From an uncultured cyanobacterium (GTDB lineage: Bacteria; Cyanobacteriota; Cyanobacteriia; Cyanobacteriales; Geitlerinemataceae), in contig CALCCD010000031.1 of NCBI GenBank assembly GCA_937899645.1, forward strand, positions 17,242-81,241: a stretch of 64,000 nt of DNA. Direction: 5' to 3'. This document shows positions 10,105 through 21,201 of the stretch, one piece after another. The notes beneath the pieces are model-generated. The model had not been told where the DNA came from. It saw nothing but the letters and a program-made list of their open reading frames with translations, and made no database searches. Position 1 is the stretch's first letter. Each line of letters begins with the position of its first letter. The position numbers and the translations under genes are program-made.

Positions 10105-12114
10105 ATGGTGGATGTAGGTGAACCGTACGATCGGTGGCTTGAGATAGCTAAATATCCAACGCTCAAAGAAGTATCAAAGATAATTCAAGAGGCAAAAAAG
10201 AAAAGCGCAACAGATTTAAACTTGAGCCGACTGGGATTAAAAGAAATCCCTAAGGAAATCACGTCTCTAGAGCACTTGACCACTCTGAATCTGTGTGGAA
10301 ATCAGCTAACTGAAATCCCGGAATTCATTTCACAGCTAACAAAGCTCAACACCTTAAATTTATCTGGGAACCAACTCACCGAAATCCCAGACTTTTTGCT
10401 AAACTTACCAGGTTTTACAAAGTTAAGGGTCAGACATCACGAGCACATCAGCGGTGAAGGAGCCTTGACAATCGGTCTAAATCCGGTGACGACACCACCC
10501 CAAGAAGTTCTGGCTCAAGGAATAGAAGCGGCTCGCAACTACTATCGTCAGCTTAGAGAAGAAGGGACGGAAAAACTTTACGAAGCTAAGCTACTTGTTG
10601 TTGGTGAAGCTGGAGCTGGGAAAACAACGCTCGCTCAGAAAATCCAGAATCGAGACTACCAACTCGACACTCTTCCCAGCACTGAAGGAATTGATATTCT
10701 TCATTGGCAGTTCCAGCACTCTAGCGGCTCTTCTTTTCGAGTCAATATTTGGGACTTTGGTGGACAAGAAATTTATCATTCGACCCACCAATTCTTCCTA
10801 ACTAGACGTTCTTGCTATGTCCTGGTCGCTGACAATCGCAAAGAAGATGACAACCTTTACTACTGGCTGAGTATTGTCGAACTTCTTGCAGAAGACAGTC
10901 CTGTTCTGGTCGTCAAAAATGAGAAAGGCGATCGTCAGCGCGATCTAAATTGCAATCAAATGCGCGGCGAGTTTCCACAGCTCAAAGACAGTCTTGCCAC
11001 AAACCTCAAAACCGATCGTGGTTTCTCCGCAATCCTTAGTCGGATCCGCTACCACCTTACAAATCTTCCGCATATTGGAGATGAGCTACCTAAAACTTGG
11101 GTGCGTGTCCGCAAAGCACTTGAAGACGATCCGCGCAACACAATTTCGCTCGATACTTATCTTCAGATTTGTGAGGAGAATGGCTTTAAGAAGCGTCGAG
11201 ATGCTCTTCAGCTTGGACGGTATCTACACGATCTTGGCGTTTTTCTACATTTTCAGGATGACGATCTTCTCACTAAAACAATTATCCTGAAGCCTACTTG
11301 GGGAACTGATGCCGTTTATAAAGTTCTCGGCAATCCGATTGTTAGACGCAATCAAGGCCGTTTTACTCGCCAAGACATCGAACGTGTATGGTTTGCAGAA
11401 GAATATGTTGGTTTGCACGGCGAGCTTCTTAAGTTAATGATGAAGTTCCAGCTCTGCTATGAGCTGCCGAGCCATCCTAGAAGTTATATTGCTCCACAAC
11501 TCCTCAATCCCAATCAACCTCGATATCCTTGGAATGAATCCAACAACCTGCTTCTCCGTTATAGCTATGAGTTTATGCCAAAGGGTATTCTGACTCGCCT
11601 TATTGTTGCCTTGCACCGTTCCATCGCAACACTTCGTACGAGGAAAAGACAAATGGTTTGGCGTACTGGGGTCATTCTTGCTAAAAATCAAACCTTTGCG
11701 GAAGTGATAGAGTTTCACGACCGACGCAAGATCGATATTCGATTGCAGGGAAAAAACAAACGCGATCTTCTGACAGTGATCGCTCATGAAATCGACAAAA
11801 TTCACGAAAACTTGCATCGGCTTAAGTATAAGAAACTTATTCCCTGCAACTGTAATTCTTGTCAAGATAGCCAGTTCCCGAATATGTACGATCTCGAACA
11901 TCTTCGAGAAAGACTCCGCCGTGGCAAGCAAACGGTGGAATGCTACAAAAGCTACGAAGATGTCAACGTTCGCGGCCTGATTGATGATTCTGTCGGTTCT
12001 GTTGAGGCTCAGCAAAAAAGCGAGCGCCCCCCACAGGTCGTGACCAACATTTATCAGAACAATTTCGGCGATGGCGACAACGTCGGGAATAACAAAAACA
12101 TTCAGAACAGTTGA
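10105..12114 (+). CDS. Roco-family protein: LRR + Roc GTPase + COR
   Basis: 669 residues. Leucine-rich repeats at about 36-105 (repeated LTTLNLCGNQLTEIP pattern) lead into a Ras-like Roc domain. The Roc domain has P-loop GEAGAGKTT near residue 166 and a switch-II motif DFGGQE near residue 217, the Roc variant of DxxG. Its NKxD motif looks altered (KNEKGD). The COR domain follows. A Cys-rich stretch CNCNSC lies near residue 590, and the tail is YQNNFGDGDNVGNN. Roco proteins are dimeric GTPase switches. The gene is visibly richer in A and T and poorer in HIP1 sites than its neighbours, which suggests acquisition by transfer. A good Shine-Dalgarno (GAAGGGTGAGG) precedes ATG 10105. Its stop lies 13 bases before the Uma2 start. 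Confidence 0.88.
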   Translation: MVDVGEPYDRWLEIAKYPTLKEVSKIIQEAKKKSATDLNLSRLGLKEIPKEITSLEHLTTLNLCGNQLTEIPEFISQLTKLNTLNLSGNQLTEIPDFLLNLPGFTKLRVRHHEHISGEGALTIGLNPVTTPPQEVLAQGIEAARNYYRQLREEGTEKLYEAKLLVVGEAGAGKTTLAQKIQNRDYQLDTLPSTEGIDILHWQFQHSSGSSFRVNIWDFGGQEIYHSTHQFFLTRRSCYVLVADNRKEDDNLYYWLSIVELLAEDSPVLVVKNEKGDRQRDLNCNQMRGEFPQLKDSLATNLKTDRGFSAILSRIRYHLTNLPHIGDELPKTWVRVRKALEDDPRNTISLDTYLQICEENGFKKRRDALQLGRYLHDLGVFLHFQDDDLLTKTIILKPTWGTDAVYKVLGNPIVRRNQGRFTRQDIERVWFAEEYVGLHGELLKLMMKFQLCYELPSHPRSYIAPQLLNPNQPRYPWNESNNLLLRYSYEFMPKGILTRLIVALHRSIATLRTRKRQMVWRTGVILAKNQTFAEVIEFHDRRKIDIRLQGKNKRDLLTVIAHEIDKIHENLHRLKYKKLIPCNCNSCQDSQFPNMYDLEHLRERLRRGKQTVECYKSYEDVNVRGLIDDSVGSVEAQQKSERPPQVVTNIYQNNFGDGDNVGNNKNIQNS

Positions 12115-12127
12115 GGAGGTTATTGCC

Positions 12128-12712
12128 ATGTCTCCTTCAGTCGATCGCCTGATCTCCCAACTCCCCACCCTCCGCTGGCAAATCGCCGACTACCACACCG
12201 CGATCGCCAGCGGCCTCCTCGACGATCGCCCTGTCGAACTCCTCGCCCACCGCCTCATCGAAATGAGCCCCGAAGGCCCCGAACACGCCCAAATTAGCAC
12301 CGACGCCGCCGACTACCTCCGTCAACAGCTTCGCGATCGCGCCATCGTCCGCGACGCCAAACCCATCACACTGCCTGCCGTCGGCTCCGAACCCCAGCCC
12401 GACCTGGCGATCGCCTATCCCGATCGCGCCACCTATCGCCAACGCCACCCCCAACCCGACGAAATCTTCTGGGTCGTCGAATACGCCAAAACCACCCTCG
12501 CCCGCGACCTCGACATCAAACGCCTCCTCTACGCCGAAGCCGGAATCCCCGAATACTGGGTCGCCAACCTCGAAGGCCGCGAACTAATCCGCTTCTGGCA
12601 ACCCGAAGCAGGCGACTACCGCCAACGGCAAACCCTCACCGCCGGGACGGTCTCGCCCGTCTGCTTCCCCGAGCTAGCGCTCTCCGTTGCGACGATGCTC
12701 CGAGGCTGGTAG
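12128..12712 (+). CDS. Uma2-family (DUF820) putative PD-(D/E)XK endonuclease
   Basis: 194 residues from ATG 12128. I chose this start because GAGGAGG overlaps the preceding stop codon and is correctly spaced; the frame is open further upstream inside the Roco gene. The family pattern is complete: [13 protein letters not shown] near 36-48, QPDLAIA (Asp92), [10 protein letters not shown] (Glu118), a Lys at 131 and the AGIPEYWV strand. Uma2 proteins are very abundant in cyanobacteria and are often presumed nucleases linked to mobile DNA, without a firmly known role. The layout suggests translational coupling with the Roco gene, although base composition here is typical of the chromosome. Confidence 0.85.
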   Translation: MSPSVDRLISQLPTLRWQIADYHTAIASGLLDDRPVELLAHRLIEMSPEGPEHAQISTDAADYLRQQLRDRAIVRDAKPITLPAVGSEPQPDLAIAYPDRATYRQRHPQPDEIFWVVEYAKTTLARDLDIKRLLYAEAGIPEYWVANLEGRELIRFWQPEAGDYRQRQTLTAGTVSPVCFPELALSVATMLRGW

Positions 12713-12762
12713 GGCGACGGCTTTGCTACGATCGAGACCGGCATCTCTTACACGAAACCGCC

Positions 12763-13713
12763 ATGACCGTTTCCCCCGATCGCCAGCAGGCCAGACAAAA
12801 AAAACGCCAGCAAACTCGGCAACAACTACGTGCCGAACTCACTGCCCTGCCCGACTGGCTGCGCCGCCCGATCGGCAACGCCAGCGAAATTTCCACCGTG
12901 CAGCGCCTCGTTAAACAGCACGGCATCCACACTATCTGCGAAGAAGGCCGCTGCCCGAATCGCAGCGAGTGCTACGCCAACCGCACCGCCACCTTCCTGC
13001 TGATGGGGCAAACCTGCACCCGCGCCTGCGCTTTCTGTCAGGTGTCGAAAGGTCGCGCGCCGATGCCCCTCGATCCGGGAGAACCGGCTAAGGTGGCCGA
13101 CTCAGTGCAGCAGCTCGGGCTGCGCTACGTGGTGCTGACCTCCGTGGCACGCGACGATCTGGCCGACAGCGGCGCGGGCTGGTTCGCGACAGTGATGGAC
13201 GCGGTGCGCGGTGCCAACCCCGGCATCGAGATCGAGGTGCTGACGCCGGACTTTTGGGGCGGCAAGTCCGCGACGCTGACGCCGGAAGCGCAGCAACGAT
13301 CGCGCGTCGCCACGGTCGCTGCTGCTAAACCCGCCTGCTATAACCACAATCTGGAGACCGTCCGCCGCCTCCAAGGCCCAGTGCGACGCGGCGCGAAGTA
13401 CGAGCGATCGCTCGCGGTGCTGCGTACCGTGAAGGACACCGACCCGACGATCGCAACCAAGTCCGGGCTAATGCTGGGGCTGGGCGAAACCGAGGCGGAG
13501 ATCGTCGAGGCGCTGCGGGATTTGCGCGAGGTGGGCTGCGATCGCCTGACGCTGGGGCAGTATATGCGACCGGCGCTCGATCGCCTGCCGGTGGAGAAAT
13601 ATTGGACGCCGGAGGAATTCGATCGTCTCGGTGCGATCGCCCGCGACTTGGGGTTCGCTCACGTGCGATCGGGGCCGCTGGTTCGCAGCTCGTATCACGC
13701 GGGCGAGGCGTAG
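12763..13713 (+). CDS. lipA: Lipoyl synthase
   Basis: 316 residues. A radical SAM enzyme that inserts two sulfur atoms into protein-bound octanoyl groups. The auxiliary cluster cysteines Cys59, Cys64 and Cys70 ([12 protein letters not shown]) and the radical SAM cluster Cys85, Cys89 and Cys92 (CTRACAFC) are present, and the C-terminus has the conserved RSSYHA. Length fits the family. It is followed by a hairpin terminator and faces a convergent gene. Confidence 0.96.
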   Translation: MTVSPDRQQARQKKRQQTRQQLRAELTALPDWLRRPIGNASEISTVQRLVKQHGIHTICEEGRCPNRSECYANRTATFLLMGQTCTRACAFCQVSKGRAPMPLDPGEPAKVADSVQQLGLRYVVLTSVARDDLADSGAGWFATVMDAVRGANPGIEIEVLTPDFWGGKSATLTPEAQQRSRVATVAAAKPACYNHNLETVRRLQGPVRRGAKYERSLAVLRTVKDTDPTIATKSGLMLGLGETEAEIVEALRDLREVGCDRLTLGQYMRPALDRLPVEKYWTPEEFDRLGAIARDLGFAHVRSGPLVRSSYHAGEA

Positions 13714-13716
13714 ATC

Positions 13717-13746
13717 CCGGCTAGAGATTCAGAAGCCGGACTTTTT
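13717..13746 (+). terminator. Rho-independent terminator after lipA
   Basis: Stem CCGGCT (13717-13722) with AGCCGG (13734-13739), loop of 11 bases, followed by ACTTTTT. Short, but correctly placed directly after the lipA stop. Confidence 0.55.
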
Positions 13747-13775
13747 AAAAGGATACGACTGCTCGGGGGATCGGG

Positions 13776-15089
13776 TTAGTCGGCTTTGGCGGTGACTGGG
13801 CTGTCGGGTTCGCTGGCAGGCTTTTGGGCGGACTTTTTCGTGGACTGGTTGGCGGTGTGGGAGCCGTTTTCTTTCGCGAAGGGCAGTTCGGCGTTGATGG
13901 CATCGATTTGCATCTGTTCGTGCTCGTTGATTTGGCCGAGGTAGGGCACGATGACCTTACCGAGCTGGCGGGCGTAGAAGCGGTGGACGCTGTAGTTAGG
14001 CGTGGCGGGGAAGCCGCGTCGCTTTTTGTGGCGACCGCCCGCGCCGGGGTCGAAAGTTTTGATGCCGCGATCGATGCCCCACTCGATCGGGCTGTAGTAG
14101 CAAGCGTCGAAGTGCAGGCAATCGATGTCGTTGTCGCTGCCCCAGTAGCGCCCGTAGAGTCGATCGCCTTTGGTCAGGCAGAACGACATGCCCAGAGGCC
14201 GCTCGGGGCTGCCGCCTTCGTTGTAGGCCGCGACGAAGACGATGCGGTGGCGGTAAGAGTGCTGGAGTCGCTCGAAAAACTCTGGCATTAAGTACTTGCT
14301 GCCCCACCAGCCGAATTTGTCGCAGGTGCTGGCGTAGAAGCGGTACATCTGCGAGAAAAACGAGTCGGGGATCTCGTCACCGGCAAACACCTGGAGCCTG
14401 AGCCCCGCTTTGGTGACGGCTTTGCGTTCGCGCTTGATATTGCGGCGCTGGTTAGCGTTGAAAATCTTGAGATAGTCGGAAAAATCTGCGAATTCGTCGT
14501 TCGACCAGATGAAACTATGGTGGAGCCATTTGTTAAAGCCGCACTGCTCGATCGTCGCTCGCCATTCGGGGTCGGTGTAGAGAAAGTGACAGCTGGAGAT
14601 GCTGTTGCGATCGCAGAAGCGATCGATTTGCCGCACCATCTGCGCCGTCATCTCGGCGTCGTCTTCGCTGGGCGCGATCAAGAAACGATAGCCTTCGGCG
14701 GGAGTAAATGGGCTCATGCCGAGCAGCTTGGGGTAGTAGTTGACCCCGATGCGATCGGCGAGTTCGGCAAACTGCTGGTCGAAGACGAATTCGCCGTAAC
14801 TGTGGCCCTTCAGGTACATTGGCGCGGTGGCGATGAGGTTGCCTTCGCGGCGCACGGTCAAATGGCAGGGCATCCAGCCCGCTTGGGCGACAGCGCTGCC
14901 GGATTTCTCCAGGTCGTTGAGCCAATCCCACTCAAAAAACGGGGTCGCCAGCGGCATCGCCAGAGCGTCCCACTCGGCTTTCTCGACTTCGCTCACCTGC
15001 TGGATCCAGGCAAATTCGTAGCGACTTTGTCCGAACATAATCTGGTATTTGAGGGGGGGCGCTGTCGATCGAGACGGCTCGGTCTCCAT
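13776..15089 (-). CDS. FemAB-like GNAT-fold protein (PF04339 type)
   Basis: 437 residues. It matches the family called peptidogalycan biosynthesis/recognition proteins, a double GNAT-like fold resembling FemAB aminoacyltransferases. Recognisable blocks are FFEWDWLNDLEKSGSA near residue 51, the NANQRRNIKRERKA helix, GWWGSKYLMPEFF, the LYGRYWGSDNDIDCLHFDACYY block and FDPGAGGRHKKRRGF. The last 45 residues form a Lys/Ser/Pro-rich, probably disordered tail. Substrate is unknown. It converges with lipA. Confidence 0.8.
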   Translation of the reverse strand: METEPSRSTAPPLKYQIMFGQSRYEFAWIQQVSEVEKAEWDALAMPLATPFFEWDWLNDLEKSGSAVAQAGWMPCHLTVRREGNLIATAPMYLKGHSYGEFVFDQQFAELADRIGVNYYPKLLGMSPFTPAEGYRFLIAPSEDDAEMTAQMVRQIDRFCDRNSISSCHFLYTDPEWRATIEQCGFNKWLHHSFIWSNDEFADFSDYLKIFNANQRRNIKRERKAVTKAGLRLQVFAGDEIPDSFFSQMYRFYASTCDKFGWWGSKYLMPEFFERLQHSYRHRIVFVAAYNEGGSPERPLGMSFCLTKGDRLYGRYWGSDNDIDCLHFDACYYSPIEWGIDRGIKTFDPGAGGRHKKRRGFPATPNYSVHRFYARQLGKVIVPYLGQINEHEQMQIDAINAELPFAKENGSHTANQSTKKSAQKPASEPDSPVTAKAD

Positions 15090-15241
15090 AGATCTCCTGA
15101 ATCGCAGCGCATGGCGATGGAGCTAGGATTCACGTGCATTTGTAAGGCTGTTTAGCGGTGCTGCGATCGCGACGCCTTTTACCGTTCGTACTATGGCATT
15201 TTCTTTTCCTGCGTGCCGCCCTCCATACACCTCTTCTTCCC

Positions 15242-16267
15242 ATGAATCGCTTTTACTCCTCGATCTTCTCCCCACCCCCTCGCCTGCGGGTTGCCATGTT
15301 GGCCGGTCTGCTCGCTTTACCCGTGGCGGGCGCTCTGGCCTCTGAGGTGCGGGCGCTTCTCCCAGAAGAATCTGACATGGCCCCAATTTCGGAGCGAGTC
15401 GCTCAGTCGGGCAATTCCATTCCGGGGTCGGGCGTGCCAGACAGCTCGCCGCTGACGGGCTCGGCGCGTTTTATTCCGCCGACAGATGACGAGGTGGGCG
15501 AAACGGGCAGCGGCTCGACGCGCGATGGCTGCAATCACATGTTTGCAATGGTACCGAGCTCCAGCGGCGCGCAGGCTCAGCAAGCGTTTCAAAATCTGCC
15601 GGTCGATCGCAGTCGAGAGGCGTTCGATCTATTCGTCTACGTAGCTCCCAAAACTGTAACGTCAGAGGACTCTATAGATGAGGATTCGGCAGCTAGCAGT
15701 GGAGACTCACAATCCCTGATTGTTGCTCTGTCTGATGCCGCTCAACTCACTCCCGCTCCTACTGCTTTACAGAAGGTCACCCCAGCCGATGACCAATCTG
15801 TTATTTTGCGCGTGCAGCTGGCATCTTCGCTAGCGGAAGAAATCGAACACGAATGGATAGCTTTTCTGTGTGCGGGGAATGACATTGACGTAGAGGATGA
15901 CGTCGCACAAGAGGAGATAGAAGATGCACTAAAGGAGATCGACGATATACAGTTCGGAATTTTAGAGCTTGCTGATGTCCCCAGCGCGGCCAGCATTGAA
16001 ATAGAAACCGCAACGGCGCTCGTGGCGCGCGCGCAAGCGTTGGCTGCTGCCGGTTTTTGGTTCGATACGCTAGCGGCTCTCGACGACGCACGACGTATGG
16101 CGACGACGCCGGAAGAGCGCGCTCTAGTCGAAACCAACTGGCAGTCGGTATTCGAGTCGATCGACTGGGACTTTGAAGCGCATCCTCTAGCCGACGTGCC
16201 GGTGATGACAATCGAAGAGCTCGAGGCGGAAACCGGTATTGTGGCCGAAACCCTAATCATGCCCTAG
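15242..16267 (+). CDS. DUF928-like secreted protein
   Basis: About 341 residues from ATG 15242, chosen because it puts a clean signal peptide (LRVAMLAGLLALPVAGALA) at the N-terminus. The mature part follows the DUF928 layout in degenerate form. It has a Thr/Arg-rich segment with a single cysteine, a LFVYV strand, an EIEHEWIAFLCAG block, then VARAQALAAAGFWFDTLAALDDA and a final NWQSVFESI helix. An insert of about 60 acidic residues lies before the last block. From memory, DUF928 genes in cyanobacteria often sit directly before a CHASE2 gene, as here. Function is unknown; it may be a periplasmic partner of the CHASE2 sensor domain. Confidence 0.7.
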   Translation: MNRFYSSIFSPPPRLRVAMLAGLLALPVAGALASEVRALLPEESDMAPISERVAQSGNSIPGSGVPDSSPLTGSARFIPPTDDEVGETGSGSTRDGCNHMFAMVPSSSGAQAQQAFQNLPVDRSREAFDLFVYVAPKTVTSEDSIDEDSAASSGDSQSLIVALSDAAQLTPAPTALQKVTPADDQSVILRVQLASSLAEEIEHEWIAFLCAGNDIDVEDDVAQEEIEDALKEIDDIQFGILELADVPSAASIEIETATALVARAQALAAAGFWFDTLAALDDARRMATTPEERALVETNWQSVFESIDWDFEAHPLADVPVMTIEELEAETGIVAETLIMP

Positions 16268-16393
16268 CTTCTGGAGCGATCGAGATGGCCACGAGGGGGG
16301 AGATTCTGCGTTCCGACAACCCGACGCGATCGCGCTAGAATCCCGAACGTCGAGTTCGGTTACACTCACGATCTGGGCTGGGTATTTTTGTTG

Positions 16394-18283
16394 ATGAGGG
16401 CTATGAGGCAGATCTCCCCCGTGGGAATTCAACTCCGTCGCGTACTCGAACAGTGGCGCTCTATTTTGACCGTCTCGACGGGGATGACGCTCTTGACTTC
16501 CGCCTTTGGCTATATCGGCGGTTTGCAAGGGGTCGAGCTGAGTTTTTACGACGCTTTTATGCGACTGCGTCCGTCGGCAGACCGCGACGAGCGCATCGTT
16601 CTGGTGACGGTTAACGAAGCCGACCTGGAGCGGTTGCAGCACTGGCCGATCTCCGACTTCGACCTGGCCCGCGCGATCGAGGCGATCGCCGCCCAGAAGC
16701 CCAGCGCGATCGGCCTGAACATTTACCGCAACCTGCCGGTGCAGCCCGGACACGCCCTCTGGCGGACGGTGGCCCACAGTACCGACAACCTAATCGGCGT
16801 CTACAAACTCGGGATTCCGCGCGTCGAAGCGCCGGAGGCTCTGGCGGAGGTCGATCGCGCTGCTTTTAGCGACCTGCCGATCGACTTCGATCGTCGCCAG
16901 CGCCGCGCCATGCTCAGCCTGCGTGCCAACGAAATGCGGCCCCGCGCCCAGCTCGATCTGCCCGACGATATCCAACTGAGCTTCGCGATGCAGCTCAGCC
17001 TGCTGCACCTGGAGCGCGACGGCCTGCTGCCGGATTTGTCGGCGGCCTCGGCGGCCTCGCCGACGATCGCGTGGGGAGAGGCGACGTTCCGCCCGCTGCT
17101 CAGCTACGGCGGCGGTTATGCGAGCGGTCGGATTCCGGGCTACCAAATTTTGCTCGACTATCGCGGCGTCGCGCCGGAGACCTTTTCGTCAATTTCGCTC
17201 GCGCGCGTGCTCGAGGGGGATGTCCCCGCCGATTTGTTTCGCGATCGCGTCGTTATCTTAGGCACGACGGCAGTAAGCCTCGATGCTCGCTGGCACACGC
17301 CATTTTCTTACAGCACGCTCGATAACCTCGACGCGACGCCCAGTCTCTACGTCCACGCCAATATCGTCAGCCAGATTCTCAGCGCGGTGCTCGACGGTCG
17401 CAATTTTTTACAGGCCGCGAAGCCAACGCAGAAGTTCTTGTGGCTCTGGAGCTGGACGATCGTCTTTCACAGCCTGTGCGTCGCGATCGCCTGCGCCAGC
17501 GACAAGCCCCACGCCAAGGCTCAATCCCTGACCTCGCAGCTGGCATTCGGCGCGGTCGTGCTGTCCGGCCTCACGATCGCCACCAGCTACGGCGCGTTTT
17601 TGATGCACCTGTGGCTACCGACCTTTTCGCCGATCGCCTCAGGCATGATGGCGAGCCTTGCCGTCCTCGTCCGCCAGCGCAACTCGTTCGCGCGGCTGGC
17701 GACCACCGACGACCTGACCCAGCTCGCCAATCGCCGCTACTTCGACGAGTTTATCGAGCGCTCTTGGAAAGACCGCCGCATGCGCCAGGAAATTTCGCTG
17801 CTGCTCTGCGATGTGGACTTCTTCAAGCGCTATAACGACACCTACGGCCACCAGGCGGGCGATGTTTGTTTGAGTTCGGTGGCCCGTGCCATGTCCAACG
17901 CCGTGCGCAGTAACGACCTGGTGGCGCGCTACGGTGGCGAAGAGTTCGCGATCGTCATGCCCGGTTGCCCGCTGGAGGTTGCCGAGCGGGTTGCCGAGCG
18001 TATGTGTCAGGCGGTGCGCGACCTGAGTTTGGATCACCAAGCCTCGGACGCCGCGCCCCACGTGACGATTAGCTGTGGTATTGCCTCGACCAGTTTGGGA
18101 GTGTTCGAGCGACCCGAAGAGCTAATCGAAGAAGCCGATCGGGCGCTGTATCTGGCCAAAAAGGAGGGACGCAACTGCTACCGCGTCTTGGTGAGCTTGG
18201 ATATCGAAGTGACGAGTTCCCCGTCGCCGACGACCGACCTGCCCGCCGCATCGGAAACAGACGACGACCCGCAGCCTGCCTAG
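16394..18283 (+). CDS. CHASE2-domain diguanylate cyclase
   Basis: About 629 residues. A first membrane helix near residue 25-45 leads to a periplasmic CHASE2 sensor domain (DAFMRLRP...RIVLVTVNEADL...FDLARAIEAI...GLNIYRNLPV) up to about residue 330. Two to three membrane helices follow, then a cytosolic GGDEF domain. The active-site motif is GGEEF (near residue 514), with an RxxD product-inhibition site (RSND) five residues upstream, so it should make c-di-GMP under feedback control. In-frame TTG and ATG starts lie close together (16388, 16394, 16403); I use 16394. It lies 126 bases downstream of the DUF928-like gene, on the same strand. Confidence 0.9.
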   Translation: MRAMRQISPVGIQLRRVLEQWRSILTVSTGMTLLTSAFGYIGGLQGVELSFYDAFMRLRPSADRDERIVLVTVNEADLERLQHWPISDFDLARAIEAIAAQKPSAIGLNIYRNLPVQPGHALWRTVAHSTDNLIGVYKLGIPRVEAPEALAEVDRAAFSDLPIDFDRRQRRAMLSLRANEMRPRAQLDLPDDIQLSFAMQLSLLHLERDGLLPDLSAASAASPTIAWGEATFRPLLSYGGGYASGRIPGYQILLDYRGVAPETFSSISLARVLEGDVPADLFRDRVVILGTTAVSLDARWHTPFSYSTLDNLDATPSLYVHANIVSQILSAVLDGRNFLQAAKPTQKFLWLWSWTIVFHSLCVAIACASDKPHAKAQSLTSQLAFGAVVLSGLTIATSYGAFLMHLWLPTFSPIASGMMASLAVLVRQRNSFARLATTDDLTQLANRRYFDEFIERSWKDRRMRQEISLLLCDVDFFKRYNDTYGHQAGDVCLSSVARAMSNAVRSNDLVARYGGEEFAIVMPGCPLEVAERVAERMCQAVRDLSLDHQASDAAPHVTISCGIASTSLGVFERPEELIEEADRALYLAKKEGRNCYRVLVSLDIEVTSSPSPTTDLPAASETDDDPQPA

Positions 18284-18303
18284 AGATATGCGTGAATCGA
18301 GGC

Positions 18304-18561
18304 TCAGCTCGCCGGGTCGTTCTGGTGACGATCGCTGTGGTGCTGGTGCTGGACGCGGCGATCGAGCTGGACGGCGCGGCCGATATCTTTGGCGGCGCGG
18401 CGGATCGTCTCGAAGTCTGCTGCTGAGTCGGCGGCGGTGGCGTCGCGCTCTGCGAGGCGATCGAGGGCGGCGAGAACAATATCGAACTGTTCGCTGAGGC
18501 GATCGCTCGACTGCTTGACGCAGGACTCGAAATCGCCATCGGACTGGGGCGCGTGGGTCAT
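18304..18561 (-). CDS. Small hypothetical protein
   Basis: 85 residues. Acidic helical N-terminal two-thirds (ESCVKQSSDRLSEQFDIVLAALDRLAERD) and a His/Gln/Arg-rich tail. It lies 101 bases downstream of tgt on the same strand. The regular amphipathic pattern argues for a real protein, but no family is recognised. Confidence 0.45.
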   Translation of the reverse strand: MTHAPQSDGDFESCVKQSSDRLSEQFDIVLAALDRLAERDATAADSAADFETIRRAAKDIGRAVQLDRRVQHQHHSDRHQNDPAS

Positions 18562-18662
18562 GACGTGGGGGAAGAGGGCCGCGCGAATCGCGCCGAAATG
18601 CTGTGTAATCTCGCCAGTATTATATCAACCGCATCCAGCCTCCTCTGGAAGGGGCCGTTCCC

Positions 18663-19844
<1,182 letters not shown>

Positions 19845-19876
19845 TCAGTCGAGCGATCGGGCCGTCGAGCGAGCCG

Positions 19877-21115
19877 TCAGGATTCGTCCGCCTGCACGTC
19901 CTGCCAGTCGGCGCGCTGCCCGAGGCGATCGGCCCAGCGGACGCCCTGGGCGAAGTTACCGATCGCAGTGAGCAGCGACAGCAGGAAGTAGAAAATGCGA
20001 ATTCCCCACATGCAAATCGCGAACACCTGGGGCAAGTCCAGCGAAAAGGGCAGCGGCGTCAGTATATTTTCTAAGCGATCGGCGGCTTGGGATTCGAGGG
20101 AGTCGATGCGCTCCATCTGTATCTGGGTTGTCGGCAGGCCGGGATATTTAGCGGTGTGGAGATAAAAGCCCAGCGCGCCGGTGCGATCGACTTTATCTTG
20201 CAGATAAATGTCAGTTTGGGCGATCGCCTGCTCGGTGGTCAGTTCCTCGGCCCGCGCGAACTCGTCAAGCCAGCTTTCGTAGCGGATGGTACTGCTGATG
20301 CTGAGGATCGCGGGCAGCGCGAGCAGCCCCACCGTGGCGTTGACGCGGATACCCAGATCGCGTGGTACGAGCAGCGTCGCCAACCCCAGGCCGAGGCCGA
20401 GGATAGCAAAGACGACGACGTTAAATACCTCTGAAGCTTCGACGCCGCGCAGCAGGTCGCCGAGGAACTGAATCTGATAGAGCGAGATTTCGGTGAACCG
20501 GGCCGTCAGTTGCTTGACCTGGAAGGCGAGCACGACCGTCGCGACGGAGAGAGCCACGAAGACGATCGCGGCGAGGCCGGTCAGCAACTGCTGGGCGAAG
20601 CGTGGCGCTTTAGCAAAGCGCGAGGTTGCGGTTCGTGAGGTTGCGGGGCGCGATGTCGTGGAACGACGCTGCCGCAGCGAGGTGGCTTCGGTTTTGGGCG
20701 AGCCTCCGGTCTCGGACAAGCCTCCGGTCTTGGACAAGCCGGAAAGTGGCGGGCGGGTCGTCGGTTGTCGGGTCGTCGATGCGGTCTCGTTCGGGTTGGA
20801 AATAATCTCGAGCGGGGCATTGCGGCGAGGGTCGTATTCCGCCGTCCACAGCGAACTCACCCCACCGAGGGCATAGCCGCGAATCACGACGCGATCGACC
20901 TGTTGGGGGCGCAGACGATCGAGGCCGCGCCGGACGAAGTTCGCCATAAACGTCGCGTCCGGGCCTTCGCGGCTCGTGGCCAGGATCGTCAAACAGCCCG
21001 CCTGCAGAGCCGCACGCACTGTCACCTGCTTGCGCTGTAGCGAGTGATTCATCAGGGTGGCGATCGCGTCGGGATTGCCGCCTTGAGCCTGGGAAAAAAT
21101 ATCGGAACGAACCAT
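19877..21115 (-). CDS. Cyanobacterial membrane protein of unknown function
   Basis: 412 residues. A cytosolic N-terminal region (residues 1-105) begins SDIFSQAQGGNPDAIATLMNHSLQ. A Ser/Thr/Pro/Arg-rich linker follows (105-170). There are then about four or five hydrophobic segments near 178-200, 240-290 and 375-400. I recall the N-terminal QGxPxAIAxLMNxxL pattern from several cyanobacterial proteins but know no function for it. It sits between hrcA and tgt on the same strand. Confidence 0.7.
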   Translation of the reverse strand: MVRSDIFSQAQGGNPDAIATLMNHSLQRKQVTVRAALQAGCLTILATSREGPDATFMANFVRRGLDRLRPQQVDRVVIRGYALGGVSSLWTAEYDPRRNAPLEIISNPNETASTTRQPTTRPPLSGLSKTGGLSETGGSPKTEATSLRQRRSTTSRPATSRTATSRFAKAPRFAQQLLTGLAAIVFVALSVATVVLAFQVKQLTARFTEISLYQIQFLGDLLRGVEASEVFNVVVFAILGLGLGLATLLVPRDLGIRVNATVGLLALPAILSISSTIRYESWLDEFARAEELTTEQAIAQTDIYLQDKVDRTGALGFYLHTAKYPGLPTTQIQMERIDSLESQAADRLENILTPLPFSLDLPQVFAICMWGIRIFYFLLSLLTAIGNFAQGVRWADRLGQRADWQDVQADES

Positions 21116-21201
21116 GCGTCGGGTGCGGCTTCGTGGGGCGCAGTAAGCGCGCCATATCGCGCAATTGTATCGCGCGACACTCTCGACTCGGACGGCCGCT
21201 C

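Noticed and set aside
11434..12168. 244-residue frame antisense to the end of the Roco gene
   Set aside because: Lies opposite well-supported COR-domain coding sequence, with no ribosome-binding site or family.
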